Source: Nansenia antarctica
Lineage: Eukaryota > Chordata > Actinopteri > Argentiniformes > Microstomatidae
Assembly: GCA_963989245.1 (NCBI GenBank)
Contig: OZ022341.1
Coordinates: 54,175,496-54,239,495 of the forward strand
DNA: 64,000 nucleotides
Direction: 5' to 3'
Under the pieces are notes generated by a model. That model was not told where the DNA came from, ran no database searches, and saw nothing but the letters and a program-made list of their open reading frames with translations. Position numbers and translations under genes: made by a program. Of the stretch, positions 29,697 through 40,162 are shown one piece after another. How positions within the stretch are numbered: the stretch's first letter is position 1; each line of letters opens with the position of its first letter.

Positions 29697-30143
29697 TTAA
29701 TAGTAATCAACTAAAACCTGTCTGCGATGGGACACTTCAATCATACTATCATATACCGCATAAATTATTAGATTGATGGTATTAGGCAGCGGGTTCCTGA
29801 AACGTGTCTCCAGGCGTATGTTACCACTCTTGATCAATGATAGATGCTGACTATTATCCTCGTCAGGTGTCAGATTAAATGCATAAAGAGTGTACCCTCT
29901 CAGGAAATCGTTTCGATCAATGGCCATAGCACTGTTCTTTAAATGTCTCCCTGTTGATAACACCAGTTGATAGAATTCACGAGTTACGCAACCATTAGGG
30001 AAGTCCGGTTGTAATGGTTTGGTGGGGAACTGGACACCGTCAACATATATTGCCAGATATTCTAGATTATAATTCTTAAAATTGAATGGGTTCTTGCCAT
30101 AGTCGCCCGTAAAAGAGTCATTATCAACCATCGCTACCACCAC
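29697..30143 (-). CDS. Capsid-like fragment, unit 29
   Basis: Common protein sequence. Confidence 0.7.
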   Translation of the reverse strand: MVVAMVDNDSFTGDYGKNPFNFKNYNLEYLAIYVDGVQFPTKPLQPDFPNGCVTREFYQLVLSTGRHLKNSAMAIDRNDFLRGYTLYAFNLTPDEDNSQHLSLIKSGNIRLETRFRNPLPNTINLIIYAVYDSMIEVSHRRQVLVDYY

Positions 30144-30221
30144 AGACTATGTTATTGTTTGACTAAAACCCCTTGCTTGACTAAATAAAAATGATTGTAA
30201 TGATACATGAACTCTGATAAT

Positions 30222-30707
30222 TTATTTGACCAACATTTTATTGACTTGCACAATCTTACACAATTGTCTGAACATGTTGAACACAACTAAACACATTATG
30301 AACACACACACACACGGTTGCAACTTTTTCACAAAACGTGTTACCATTGTGTCATTTTTAAACAGATTAGAAGAATATTTAGATATCAACATATCATAGG
30401 TGATGCCTCTACACATGTGATTTAAGAAGTAGATACAGTGTTCACCACATGTGACCGATGTGACATCCTGAACTTGTTTGTCTGATAAATGTATCTCATC
30501 ACATGACATGTTTAAAAAGTCATAAATCGATTTAGGAAATATTGAATGATTTGGAGCATTTCCAAAACTGTCAAAAAAACACCCAACTCTCTCCAATATA
30601 TAAACTGCCAGCCAATGCTCTCCAGGCTGGTCAGAGGGGTGTGTGTTAATTATCATAGCACTAGGTCTTATTTGTAGAGGTTGCTGGGGCAGTTTATCAC
30701 AAGCCAA
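30222..30707 (-). CDS. Adenain-like protease fragment, unit 29 (161-residue form)
   Basis: (AC)7; common core. Confidence 0.78.
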   Translation of the reverse strand: MACDKLPQQPLQIRPSAMIINTHPSDQPGEHWLAVYILERVGCFFDSFGNAPNHSIFPKSIYDFLNMSCDEIHLSDKQVQDVTSVTCGEHCIYFLNHMCRGITYDMLISKYSSNLFKNDTMVTRFVKKLQPCVCVFIMCLVVFNMFRQLCKIVQVNKMLVK

Positions 30708-30743
30708 AACACCTGGCTGTCAGTTCCACAGTATTCATGATGC

Positions 30744-31190
30744 TTAATAGTAATCAACTAAAACCTGTCTGCGATGGGACACTTCAATCATACTATCATA
30801 TACCGCATAAATTATTAGATTGATGGTATTAGGCAGCGGGTTCCTGAAACGTGTCTCCAGGCGTATGTTACCACTCTTGATCAATGATAGATGCTGACTA
30901 TTATCCTCGTCAGGTGTCAGATTAAATGCATAAAGAGTGTACCCTCTCAGGAAATCGTTTCGATCAATGGCCATAGCACTGTTCTTTAAATGTCTCCCTG
31001 TTGATAACACCAGTTGATAGAATTCACGAGTTACGCAACCATTAGGGAAGTCCGGTTGTAATGGTTTGGTGGGGAACTGGACACCGTCAACATATATTGC
31101 CAGATATTCTAGATTATAATTCTTAAAATTGAATGGGTTCTTGCCATAGTCGCCCGTAAAAGAGTCATTATCAACCATCGCTACCACCAC
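30744..31190 (-). CDS. Capsid-like fragment, unit 30
   Basis: Common protein sequence. Confidence 0.7.
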   Translation of the reverse strand: MVVAMVDNDSFTGDYGKNPFNFKNYNLEYLAIYVDGVQFPTKPLQPDFPNGCVTREFYQLVLSTGRHLKNSAMAIDRNDFLRGYTLYAFNLTPDEDNSQHLSLIKSGNIRLETRFRNPLPNTINLIIYAVYDSMIEVSHRRQVLVDYY

Positions 31191-31342
31191 AGACTATGTT
31201 ATTGTTTGACTAAAACCCCTTGCTTGACTAAATAAAAATGATTGTAATGATACATGAACTCTGATAATTTATTTGACCAACATTTTATTGACTTGCACAA
31301 TCTTACACAATTGTCTGAACATGTTGAACACAACTAAACACA

Positions 31343-31756
31343 TTATGAACACACACACACACACGGTTGCAACTTTTTCACAAAACGTGTTACCATTGTG
31401 TCATTTTTAAACAGATTAGAAGAATATTTAGATATCAACATATCATAGGTGATGCCTCTACACATGTGATTTAAGAAGTAGATACAGTGTTCACCACATG
31501 TGACCGATGTGACATCCTGAACTTGTTTGTCTGATAAATGTATCTCATCACATGACATGTTTAAAAAGTCATAAATCGATTTAGGAAATATTGAATGATT
31601 TGGAGCATTTCCAAAACTGTCAAAAAAACACCCAACTCTCTCCAATATATAAACTGCCAGCCAATGCTCTCCAGGCTGGTCAGAGGGGTGTGTGTTAATT
31701 ATCATAGCACTAGGTCTTATTTGTAGAGGTTGCTGGGGCAGTTTATCACAAGCCAA
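31343..31756 (-). CDS. Adenain-like protease fragment, unit 30 (137-residue form)
   Basis: (AC)8; counterpart of unit 18 and the rightmost (AC)8 unit. Confidence 0.78.
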   Translation of the reverse strand: MACDKLPQQPLQIRPSAMIINTHPSDQPGEHWLAVYILERVGCFFDSFGNAPNHSIFPKSIYDFLNMSCDEIHLSDKQVQDVTSVTCGEHCIYFLNHMCRGITYDMLISKYSSNLFKNDTMVTRFVKKLQPCVCVCS

Positions 31757-31792
31757 AACACCTGGCTGTCAGTTCCACAGTATTCATGATGC

Positions 31793-32239
31793 TTAATAGT
31801 AATCAACTAAAACCTGTCTGCGATGGGACACTTCAATCATACTATCATATACCGCATAAATTATTAGATTGATGGTATTAGGCAGCGGGTTCCTGAAACG
31901 TGTCTCCAGGCGTATGTTACCACTCTTGATCAATGATAGATGCTGACTATTATCCTCGTCAGGTGTCAGATTAAATGCATAAAGAGTGTACCCTCTCAGG
32001 AAATCGTTTCGATCAATGGCCATAGCACTGTTCTTTAAATGTCTCCCTGTTGATAACACCAGTTGATAGAATACACGAGTTACGCAACCATTAGGGAAGT
32101 CCGGTTGTAATGGTTTGGTGGGGAACTGGACACCGTCAACATATATTGCCAGATATTCTAGATTATAATTCTTAAAATTGAATGGGTTCTTGCCATAGTC
32201 GCCCGTAAAAGAGTCATTATCAACCATCGCTACCACCAC
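31793..32239 (-). CDS. Capsid-like fragment, unit 31
   Basis: E56V with C marker; counterpart of unit 21, although it directly follows the counterpart of unit 18. Confidence 0.7.
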   Translation of the reverse strand: MVVAMVDNDSFTGDYGKNPFNFKNYNLEYLAIYVDGVQFPTKPLQPDFPNGCVTRVFYQLVLSTGRHLKNSAMAIDRNDFLRGYTLYAFNLTPDEDNSQHLSLIKSGNIRLETRFRNPLPNTINLIIYAVYDSMIEVSHRRQVLVDYY

Positions 32240-32317
32240 AGACTATGTTATTGTTTGACTAAAACCCCTCGCTTGACTAAATAAAAATGATTGTAATGAT
32301 ACATGAACTCTGATAAT

Positions 32318-32803
32318 TTATTTGACCAACATTTTATTGACTTGCACAATCTTACACAATTGTCTGAACATGTTGAACACAACTAAACACATTATGAACA
32401 CACACACACACGGTTGCAACTTTTTCACAAAACGTGTTACCATTGTGTCATTTTTAAACAGATTAGAAGAATATTTAGATATCAACATATCATAGGTGAT
32501 GCCTCTACACATGTGATTTAAGAAGTAGATACAGTGTTCACCACATGTGACCGATGTGACATCCTGAACTTGTTTGTCTGATAAATGTATCTCATCACAT
32601 GACATGTTTAAAAAGTAATAAATCGATTTAGGAAATATTGAATGATTTGGAGCATTTCCAAAACTGTCAAAAAAACACCCAACTCTCTCCAATATATAAA
32701 CTGCCAGCCAATGCTCTCCAGGCTGGTCAGAGGGGTGTGTGTTAATTATCATAGCACTAGGTCTTATTTGTAGAGGTTGCTGGGGCAGTTTATCACAAGC
32801 CAA
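32318..32803 (-). CDS. Adenain-like protease fragment, unit 31 (161-residue form)
   Basis: (AC)7 with D63Y. Confidence 0.78.
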   Translation of the reverse strand: MACDKLPQQPLQIRPSAMIINTHPSDQPGEHWLAVYILERVGCFFDSFGNAPNHSIFPKSIYYFLNMSCDEIHLSDKQVQDVTSVTCGEHCIYFLNHMCRGITYDMLISKYSSNLFKNDTMVTRFVKKLQPCVCVFIMCLVVFNMFRQLCKIVQVNKMLVK

Positions 32804-32839
32804 AACACCTGGCTGTCAGTTCCACAGTATTCATGATGC

Positions 32840-33286
32840 TTAATAGTAATCAACTAAAACCTGTCTGCGATGGGACACTTCAATCATACTATCATATACC
32901 GCATAAATTATTAGATTGATGGTATTAGGCAGCGGGTTCCTGAAACGTGTCTCCAGGCGTATGTTACCACTCTTGATCAATGATAGATGCTGACTATTAT
33001 CCTCGTCAGGTGTCAGATTAAATGCATAAAGAGTGTACCCTCTCAGGAAATCGTTTCGATCAATGGCCATAGCACTGTTCTTTAAATGTCTCCCTGTTGA
33101 TAACACCAGTTGATAGAATTCACGAGTTACGCAACCATTAGGGAAGTCCGGTTGTAATGGTTTGGTGGGGAACTGGACACCGTCAACATATATTGCCAGA
33201 TATTCTAGATTATAATTCTTAAAATTGAATGGGTTCTTGCCATAGTCGCCCGTAAAAGAGTCATTATCAACCATCGCTACCACCAC
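32840..33286 (-). CDS. Capsid-like fragment, unit 32
   Basis: Common protein sequence. Confidence 0.7.
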   Translation of the reverse strand: MVVAMVDNDSFTGDYGKNPFNFKNYNLEYLAIYVDGVQFPTKPLQPDFPNGCVTREFYQLVLSTGRHLKNSAMAIDRNDFLRGYTLYAFNLTPDEDNSQHLSLIKSGNIRLETRFRNPLPNTINLIIYAVYDSMIEVSHRRQVLVDYY

Positions 33287-33398
33287 AGACTATGTTATTG
33301 TTTGACTAAAACCCCTTGCTTGACTAAATAAAAATGATTGTAATGATACATGAACTCTGATAATTTATTTGACCAACATTTTATTGACTTGCACAATC

Positions 33399-33848
33399 TT
33401 ACACAATTGTCTGAACATGTTGAACACAACTAAACACATTATGAACACACACACACGGTTGCAACTTTTTCACAAAACGTGTTACCATTGTGTCATTTTT
33501 AAACAGATTAGAAGAATATTTAGATATCAACATATCATAGGTGATGCCTCTACACATGTGATTTAAGAAGTAGATACAGTGTTCACCACATGTGACCGAT
33601 GTGACATCCTGAACTTGTTTGTCTGATAAATGTATCTCATCACATGACATGTTTAAAAAGTCATAAATCGATTTAGGAAATATTGAATGATTTGGAGCAT
33701 TTCCAAAACTGTCAAAAAAACACCCAACTCTCTCCAATATATAAACTGCCAGCCAATGCTCTCCAGGCTGGTCAGAGGGGTGTGTGTTAATTATCATAGC
33801 ACTAGGTCTTATTTGTAGAGGTTGCTGGGGCAGTTTATCACAAGCCAA
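33399..33848 (-). CDS. Adenain-like protease fragment, unit 32 (149-residue form)
   Basis: (AC)6; common core. Confidence 0.78.
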   Translation of the reverse strand: MACDKLPQQPLQIRPSAMIINTHPSDQPGEHWLAVYILERVGCFFDSFGNAPNHSIFPKSIYDFLNMSCDEIHLSDKQVQDVTSVTCGEHCIYFLNHMCRGITYDMLISKYSSNLFKNDTMVTRFVKKLQPCVCVHNVFSCVQHVQTIV

Positions 33849-33884
33849 AACACCTGGCTGTCAGTTCCACAGTATTCATGATGC

Positions 33885-34331
33885 TTAATAGTAATCAACT
33901 AAAACCTGTCTGCGATGGGACACTTCAATCATACTATCATATACCGCATAAATTATTAGATTGATGGTATTAGGCAGCGGGTTCCTGAAACGTGTCTCCA
34001 GGCGTATGTTACCACTCTTGATCAATGATAGATGCTGACTATTATCCTCGTCAGGTGTCAGATTAAATGCATAAAGAGTGTACCCTCTCAGGAAATCGTT
34101 TCGATCAATGGCCATAGCACTGTTCTTTAAATGTCTCCCTGTTGATAACACCAGTTGATAGAATTCACGAGTTACGCAACCATTAGGGAAGTCCGGTTGT
34201 AATGGTTTGGTGGGGAACTGGACACCGTCAACATATATTGCCAGATATTCTAGATTATAATTCTTAAAATTGAATGGGTTCTTGCCATAGTCGCCCGTAA
34301 AAGAGTCATTATCAACCATCGCTACCACCAC
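33885..34331 (-). CDS. Capsid-like fragment, unit 33
   Basis: Common protein sequence. Confidence 0.7.
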   Translation of the reverse strand: MVVAMVDNDSFTGDYGKNPFNFKNYNLEYLAIYVDGVQFPTKPLQPDFPNGCVTREFYQLVLSTGRHLKNSAMAIDRNDFLRGYTLYAFNLTPDEDNSQHLSLIKSGNIRLETRFRNPLPNTINLIIYAVYDSMIEVSHRRQVLVDYY

Positions 34332-34443
34332 AGACTATGTTATTGTTTGACTAAAACCCCTTGCTTGACTAAATAAAAATGATTGTAATGATACATGAAC
34401 TCTGATAATTTATTTGACCAACATTTTATTGACTTGCACAATC

Positions 34444-34893
34444 TTACACAATTGTCTGAACATGTTGAACACAACTAAACACATTATGAACACACACACA
34501 CGGTTGCAACTTTTTCACAAAACGTGTTACCATTGTGTCATTTTTAAACAGATTAGAAGAATATTTAGATATCAACATATCATAGGTGATGCCTCTACAC
34601 ATGTGATTTAAGAAGTAGATACAGTGTTCACCACATGTGACCGATGTGACATCCTGAACTTGTTTGTCTGATAAATGTAACTCATCACATGACATGTTTA
34701 AAAAGTCATAAATCGATTTAGGAAATATTGAATGATTTGGAGCATTTCCAAAACTGTCAAAAAAACACCCAACTCTCTCCAATATATAAACTGCCAGCCA
34801 ATGCTCTCCAGGCTGGTCAGAGGGGTGTGTGTTAATTATCATAGCACTAGGTCTTATTTGTAGAGGTTGCTGGGGCAGTTTATCACAAGCCAA
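34444..34893 (-). CDS. Adenain-like protease fragment, unit 33 (149-residue form)
   Basis: (AC)6 with I72L. Confidence 0.78.
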   Translation of the reverse strand: MACDKLPQQPLQIRPSAMIINTHPSDQPGEHWLAVYILERVGCFFDSFGNAPNHSIFPKSIYDFLNMSCDELHLSDKQVQDVTSVTCGEHCIYFLNHMCRGITYDMLISKYSSNLFKNDTMVTRFVKKLQPCVCVHNVFSCVQHVQTIV

Positions 34894-34929
34894 AACACCT
34901 GGCTGTCAGTTCCACAGTATTCATGATGC

Positions 34930-35376
34930 TTAATAGTAATCAACTAAAACCTGTCTGCGATGGGACACTTCAATCATACTATCATATACCGCATAAATTA
35001 TTAGATTGATGGTATTAGGCAGCGGGTTCCTGAAACGTGTCTCCAGGCGTATGTTACCACTCTTGATCAATGATAGATGCTGACTATTATCCTCGTCAGG
35101 TGTCAGATTAAATGCATAAAGAGTGTACCCTCTCAGGAAATCGTTTCGATCAATGGCCATAGCACTGTTCTTTAAATGTCTCCCTGTTGATAACACCAGT
35201 TGATAGAATTCACGAGTTACGCAACCATTAGGGAAGTCCGGTTGTAATGGTTTGGTGGGGAACTGGACACCGTCAACATATATTGCCAGATATTCTAGAT
35301 TATAATTCTTAAAATTGAATGGGTTCTTGCCATAGTCGCCCGTAAAAGAGTCATTATCAACCATCGCTACCACCAC
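34930..35376 (-). CDS. Capsid-like fragment, unit 34
   Basis: Common protein sequence. Confidence 0.7.
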   Translation of the reverse strand: MVVAMVDNDSFTGDYGKNPFNFKNYNLEYLAIYVDGVQFPTKPLQPDFPNGCVTREFYQLVLSTGRHLKNSAMAIDRNDFLRGYTLYAFNLTPDEDNSQHLSLIKSGNIRLETRFRNPLPNTINLIIYAVYDSMIEVSHRRQVLVDYY

Positions 35377-35488
35377 AGACTATGTTATTGTTTGACTAAA
35401 ACCCCTTGCTTGACTAAATAAAAATGATTGTAATGATACATGAACTCTGATAATTTATTTGACCAACATTTTATTGACTTGCACAATC

Positions 35489-35938
35489 TTACACAATTGT
35501 CTGAACATGTTGAACACAACTAAACACATTATGAACACACACACACGGTTGCAACTTTTTCACAAAACGTGTTACCATTGTGTCATTTTTAAACAGATTA
35601 GAAGAATATTTAGATATCAACATATCATAGGTGATGCCTCTACACATGTGATTTAAGAAGTAGATACAGTGTTCACCACATGTGACCGATGTGACATCCT
35701 GAACTTGTTTGTCTGATAAATGTAACTCATCACATGACATGTTTAAAAAGTCATAAATCGATTTAGGAAATATTGAATGATTTGGAGCATTTCCAAAACT
35801 GTCAAAAAAACACCCAACTCTCTCCAATATATAAACTGCCAGCCAATGCTCTCCAGGCTGGTCAGAGGGGTGTGTGTTAATTATCATAGCACTAGGTCTT
35901 ATTTGTAGAGGTTGCTGGGGCAGTTTATCACAAGCCAA
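35489..35938 (-). CDS. Adenain-like protease fragment, unit 34 (149-residue form)
   Basis: (AC)6 with I72L. Confidence 0.78.
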   Translation of the reverse strand: MACDKLPQQPLQIRPSAMIINTHPSDQPGEHWLAVYILERVGCFFDSFGNAPNHSIFPKSIYDFLNMSCDELHLSDKQVQDVTSVTCGEHCIYFLNHMCRGITYDMLISKYSSNLFKNDTMVTRFVKKLQPCVCVHNVFSCVQHVQTIV

Positions 35939-35974
35939 AACACCTGGCTGTCAGTTCCACAGTATTCATGATGC

Positions 35975-36421
35975 TTAATAGTAATCAACTAAAACCTGTC
36001 TGCGATGGGACACTTCAATCATACTATCATATACCGCATAAATTATTAGATTGATGGTATTAGGCAGCGGGTTCCTGAAACGTGTCTCCAGGCGTATGTT
36101 ACCACTCTTGATCAATGATAGATGCTGACTATTATCCTCGTCAGGTGTCAGATTAAATGCATAAAGAGTGTACCCTCTCAGGAAATCGTTTCGATCAATG
36201 GCCATAGCACTGTTCTTTAAATGTCTCCCTGTTGATAACACCAGTTGATAGAATACACGAGTTACGCAACCATTAGGGAAGTCCGGTTGTAATGGTTTGG
36301 TGGGGAACTGGACACCGTCAACATATATTGCCAGATATTCTAGATTATAATTCTTAAAATTGAATGGGTTCTTGCCATAGTCGCCCGTAAAAGAGTCATT
36401 ATCAACCATCGCTACCACCAC
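35975..36421 (-). CDS. Capsid-like fragment, unit 35
   Basis: E56V with C marker. Confidence 0.7.
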   Translation of the reverse strand: MVVAMVDNDSFTGDYGKNPFNFKNYNLEYLAIYVDGVQFPTKPLQPDFPNGCVTRVFYQLVLSTGRHLKNSAMAIDRNDFLRGYTLYAFNLTPDEDNSQHLSLIKSGNIRLETRFRNPLPNTINLIIYAVYDSMIEVSHRRQVLVDYY

Positions 36422-36499
36422 AGACTATGTTATTGTTTGACTAAAACCCCTCGCTTGACTAAATAAAAATGATTGTAATGATACATGAACTCTGATAAT

Positions 36500-36985
36500 T
36501 TATTTGACCAACATTTTATTGACTTGCACAATCTTACACAATTGTCTGAACATGTTGAACACAACTAAACACATTATGAACACACACACACACGGTTGCA
36601 ACTTTTTCACAAAACGTGTTACCATTGTGTCATTTTTAAACAGATTAGAAGAATATTTAGATATCAACATATCATAGGTGATGCCTCTACACATGTGATT
36701 TAAGAAGTAGATACAGTGTTCACCACATGTGACCGATGTGACATCCTGAACTTGTTTGTCTGATAAATGTATCTCATCACATGACATGTTTAAAAAGTAA
36801 TAAATCGATTTAGGAAATATTGAATGATTTGGAGCATTTCCAAAACTGTCAAAAAAACACCCAACTCTCTCCAATATATAAACTGCCAGCCAATGCTCTC
36901 CAGGCTGGTCAGAGGGGTGTGTGTTAATTATCATAGCACTAGGTCTTATTTGTAGAGGTTGCTGGGGCAGTTTATCACAAGCCAA
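36500..36985 (-). CDS. Adenain-like protease fragment, unit 35 (161-residue form)
   Basis: (AC)7 with D63Y. Confidence 0.78.
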   Translation of the reverse strand: MACDKLPQQPLQIRPSAMIINTHPSDQPGEHWLAVYILERVGCFFDSFGNAPNHSIFPKSIYYFLNMSCDEIHLSDKQVQDVTSVTCGEHCIYFLNHMCRGITYDMLISKYSSNLFKNDTMVTRFVKKLQPCVCVFIMCLVVFNMFRQLCKIVQVNKMLVK

Positions 36986-37021
36986 AACACCTGGCTGTCA
37001 GTTCCACAGTATTCATGATGC

Positions 37022-37468
37022 TTAATAGTAATCAACTAAAACCTGTCTGCGATGGGACACTTCAATCATACTATCATATACCGCATAAATTATTAGATTG
37101 ATGGTATTAGGCAGCGGGTTCCTGAAACGTGTCTCCAGGCGTATGTTACCACTCTTGATCAATGATAGATGCTGACTATTATCCTCGTCAGGTGTCAGAT
37201 TAAATGCATAAAGAGTGTACCCTCTCAGGAAATCGTTTCGATCAATGGCCATAGCACTGTTCTTTAAATGTCTCCCTGTTGATAACACCAGTTGATAGAA
37301 TTCACGAGTTACGCAACCATTAGGGAAGTCCGGTTGTAATGGTTTGGTGGGGAACTGGACACCGTCAACATATATTGCCAGATATTCTAGATTATAATTC
37401 TTAAAATTGAATGGGTTCTTGCCATAGTCGCCCGTAAAAGAGTCATTATCAACCATCGCTACCACCAC
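37022..37468 (-). CDS. Capsid-like fragment, unit 36
   Basis: Common protein with C marker alone; counterpart of unit 26. Confidence 0.7.
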   Translation of the reverse strand: MVVAMVDNDSFTGDYGKNPFNFKNYNLEYLAIYVDGVQFPTKPLQPDFPNGCVTREFYQLVLSTGRHLKNSAMAIDRNDFLRGYTLYAFNLTPDEDNSQHLSLIKSGNIRLETRFRNPLPNTINLIIYAVYDSMIEVSHRRQVLVDYY

Positions 37469-37546
37469 AGACTATGTTATTGTTTGACTAAAACCCCTCG
37501 CTTGACTAAATAAAAATGATTGTAATGATACATGAACTCTGATAAT

Positions 37547-38032
37547 TTATTTGACCAACATTTTATTGACTTGCACAATCTTACACAATTGTCTGAACAT
37601 GTTGAACACAACTAAACACATTATGAACACACACACACACGGTTGCAACTTTTTCACAAAACGTGTTACCATTGTGTCATTTTTAAACAGATTAGAAGAA
37701 TATTTAGATATCAACATATCATAGGTGATGCCTCTACACATGTGATTTAAGAAGTAGATACAGTGTTCACCACATGTGACCGATGTGACATCCTGAACTT
37801 GTTTGTCTGATAAATGTATCTCATCACATGACATGTTTAAAAAGTCATAAATCGATTTAGGAAATATTGAATGATTTGGAGCATTTCCAAAACTGTCAAA
37901 AAAACACCCAACTCTCTCCAATATATAAACTGCCAGCCAATGCTCTCCAGGCTGGTCAGAGGGGTGTGTGTTAATTATCATAGCACTAGGTCTTATTTGT
38001 AGAGGTTGCTGGGGCAGTTTATCACAAGCCAA
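37547..38032 (-). CDS. Adenain-like protease fragment, unit 36 (161-residue form)
   Basis: (AC)7; common core. Confidence 0.78.
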   Translation of the reverse strand: MACDKLPQQPLQIRPSAMIINTHPSDQPGEHWLAVYILERVGCFFDSFGNAPNHSIFPKSIYDFLNMSCDEIHLSDKQVQDVTSVTCGEHCIYFLNHMCRGITYDMLISKYSSNLFKNDTMVTRFVKKLQPCVCVFIMCLVVFNMFRQLCKIVQVNKMLVK

Positions 38033-38068
38033 AACACCTGGCTGTCAGTTCCACAGTATTCATGATGC

Positions 38069-38515
38069 TTAATAGTAATCAACTAAAACCTGTCTGCGAT
38101 GGGACACTTCAATCATACTATCATATACCGCATAAATTATTAGATTGATGGTATTAGGCAGCGGGTTCCTGAAACGTGTCTCCAGGCGTATGTTACCACT
38201 CTTGATCAATGATAGATGCTGACTATTATCCTCGTCAGGTGTCAGATTAAATGCATAAAGAGTGTACCCTCTCAGGAAATCGTTTCGATCAATGGCCATA
38301 GCACTGTTCTTTAAATGTCTCCCTGTTGATAACACCAGTTGATAGAATTCACGAGTTACGCAACCATTAGGGAAGTCCGGTTGTAATGGTTTGGTGGGGA
38401 ACTGGACACCGTCAACATATATTGCCAGATATTCTAGATTATAATTCTTAAAATTGAATGGGTTCTTGCCATAGTCGCCCGTAAAAGAGTCATTATCAAC
38501 CATCGCTACCACCAC
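38069..38515 (-). CDS. Capsid-like fragment, unit 37
   Basis: Common protein, T in the spacer. Confidence 0.7.
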   Translation of the reverse strand: MVVAMVDNDSFTGDYGKNPFNFKNYNLEYLAIYVDGVQFPTKPLQPDFPNGCVTREFYQLVLSTGRHLKNSAMAIDRNDFLRGYTLYAFNLTPDEDNSQHLSLIKSGNIRLETRFRNPLPNTINLIIYAVYDSMIEVSHRRQVLVDYY

Positions 38516-38593
38516 AGACTATGTTATTGTTTGACTAAAACCCCTTGCTTGACTAAATAAAAATGATTGTAATGATACATGAACTCTGATAAT

Positions 38594-39079
38594 TTATTTG
38601 ACCAACATTTTATTGACTTGCACAATCTTACACAATTGTCTGAACATGTTGAACACAACTAAACACATTATGAACACACACACACACGGTTGCAACTTTT
38701 TCACAAAACGTGTTACCATTGTGTCATTTTTAAACAGATTAGAAGAATATTTAGATATCAACATATCATAGGTGATGCCTCTACACATGTGATTTAAGAA
38801 GTAGATACAGTGTTCACCACATGTGACCGATGTGACATCCTGAACTTGTTTGTCTGATAAATGTATCTCATCACATGACATGTTTAAAAAGTAATAAATC
38901 GATTTAGGAAATATTGAATGATTTGGAGCATTTCCAAAACTGTCAAAAAAACACCCAACTCTCTCCAATATATAAACTGCCAGCCAATGCTCTCCAGGCT
39001 GGTCAGAGGGGTGTGTGTTAATTATCATAGCACTAGGTCTTATTTGTAGAGGTTGCTGGGGCAGTTTATCACAAGCCAA
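38594..39079 (-). CDS. Adenain-like protease fragment, unit 37 (161-residue form)
   Basis: (AC)7 with D63Y but neither E56V nor the C marker: a split haplotype. Confidence 0.78.
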   Translation of the reverse strand: MACDKLPQQPLQIRPSAMIINTHPSDQPGEHWLAVYILERVGCFFDSFGNAPNHSIFPKSIYYFLNMSCDEIHLSDKQVQDVTSVTCGEHCIYFLNHMCRGITYDMLISKYSSNLFKNDTMVTRFVKKLQPCVCVFIMCLVVFNMFRQLCKIVQVNKMLVK

Positions 39080-39115
39080 AACACCTGGCTGTCAGTTCCA
39101 CAGTATTCATGATGC

Positions 39116-39562
39116 TTAATAGTAATCAACTAAAACCTGTCTGCGATGGGACACTTCAATCATACTATCATATACCGCATAAATTATTAGATTGATGGTA
39201 TTAGGCAGCGGGTTCCTGAAACGTGTCTCCAGGCGTATGTTACCACTCTTGATCAATGATAGATGCTGACTATTATCCTCGTCAGGTGTCAGATTAAATG
39301 CATAAAGAGTGTACCCTCTCAGGAAATCGTTTCGATCAATGGCCATAGCACTGTTCTTTAAATGTCTCCCTGTTGATAACACCAGTTGATAGAATTCACG
39401 AGTTACGCAACCATTAGGGAAGTCCGGTTGTAATGGTTTGGTGGGGAACTGGACACCGTCAACATATATTGCCAGATATTCTAGATTATAATTCTTAAAA
39501 TTGAATGGGTTCTTGCCATAGTCGCCCGTAAAAGAGTCATTATCAACCATCGCTACCACCAC
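39116..39562 (-). CDS. Capsid-like fragment, unit 38
   Basis: Common protein with C marker alone. Confidence 0.7.
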   Translation of the reverse strand: MVVAMVDNDSFTGDYGKNPFNFKNYNLEYLAIYVDGVQFPTKPLQPDFPNGCVTREFYQLVLSTGRHLKNSAMAIDRNDFLRGYTLYAFNLTPDEDNSQHLSLIKSGNIRLETRFRNPLPNTINLIIYAVYDSMIEVSHRRQVLVDYY

Positions 39563-39640
39563 AGACTATGTTATTGTTTGACTAAAACCCCTCGCTTGAC
39601 TAAATAAAAATGATTGTAATGATACATGAACTCTGATAAT

Positions 39641-40126
39641 TTATTTGACCAACATTTTATTGACTTGCACAATCTTACACAATTGTCTGAACATGTTGAA
39701 CACAACTAAACACATTATGAACACACACACACACGGTTGCAACTTTTTCACAAAACGTGTTACCATTGTGTCATTTTTAAACAGATTAGAAGAATATTTA
39801 GATATCAACATATCATAGGTGATGCCTCTACACATGTGATTTAAGAAGTAGATACAGTGTTCACCACATGTGACCGATGTGACATCCTGAACTTGTTTGT
39901 CTGATAAATGTATCTCATCACATGACATGTTTAAAAAGTCATAAATCGATTTAGGAAATATTGAATGATTTGGAGCATTTCCAAAACTGTCAAAAAAACA
40001 CCCAACTCTCTCCAATATATAAACTGCCAGCCAATGCTCTCCAGGCTGGTCAGAGGGGTGTGTGTTAATTATCATAGCACTAGGTCTTATTTGTAGAGGT
40101 TGCTGGGGCAGTTTATCACAAGCCAA
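39641..40126 (-). CDS. Adenain-like protease fragment, unit 38 (161-residue form)
   Basis: (AC)7; common core. Confidence 0.78.
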   Translation of the reverse strand: MACDKLPQQPLQIRPSAMIINTHPSDQPGEHWLAVYILERVGCFFDSFGNAPNHSIFPKSIYDFLNMSCDEIHLSDKQVQDVTSVTCGEHCIYFLNHMCRGITYDMLISKYSSNLFKNDTMVTRFVKKLQPCVCVFIMCLVVFNMFRQLCKIVQVNKMLVK

Positions 40127-40162
40127 AACACCTGGCTGTCAGTTCCACAGTATTCATGATGC

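Larger units (their letters stand above)
27603..38068. repeat. 10-unit higher-order segment (units 27-36), derived copy
   Basis: This segment repeats units 15-26 in order but skips counterparts of units 19-20. It abuts the source copy directly. The two offsets differ by 2,090 bp, the exact combined length of units 19 and 20. The order could also be reversed, with units 19-20 gained by the left copy. Confidence 0.75.
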
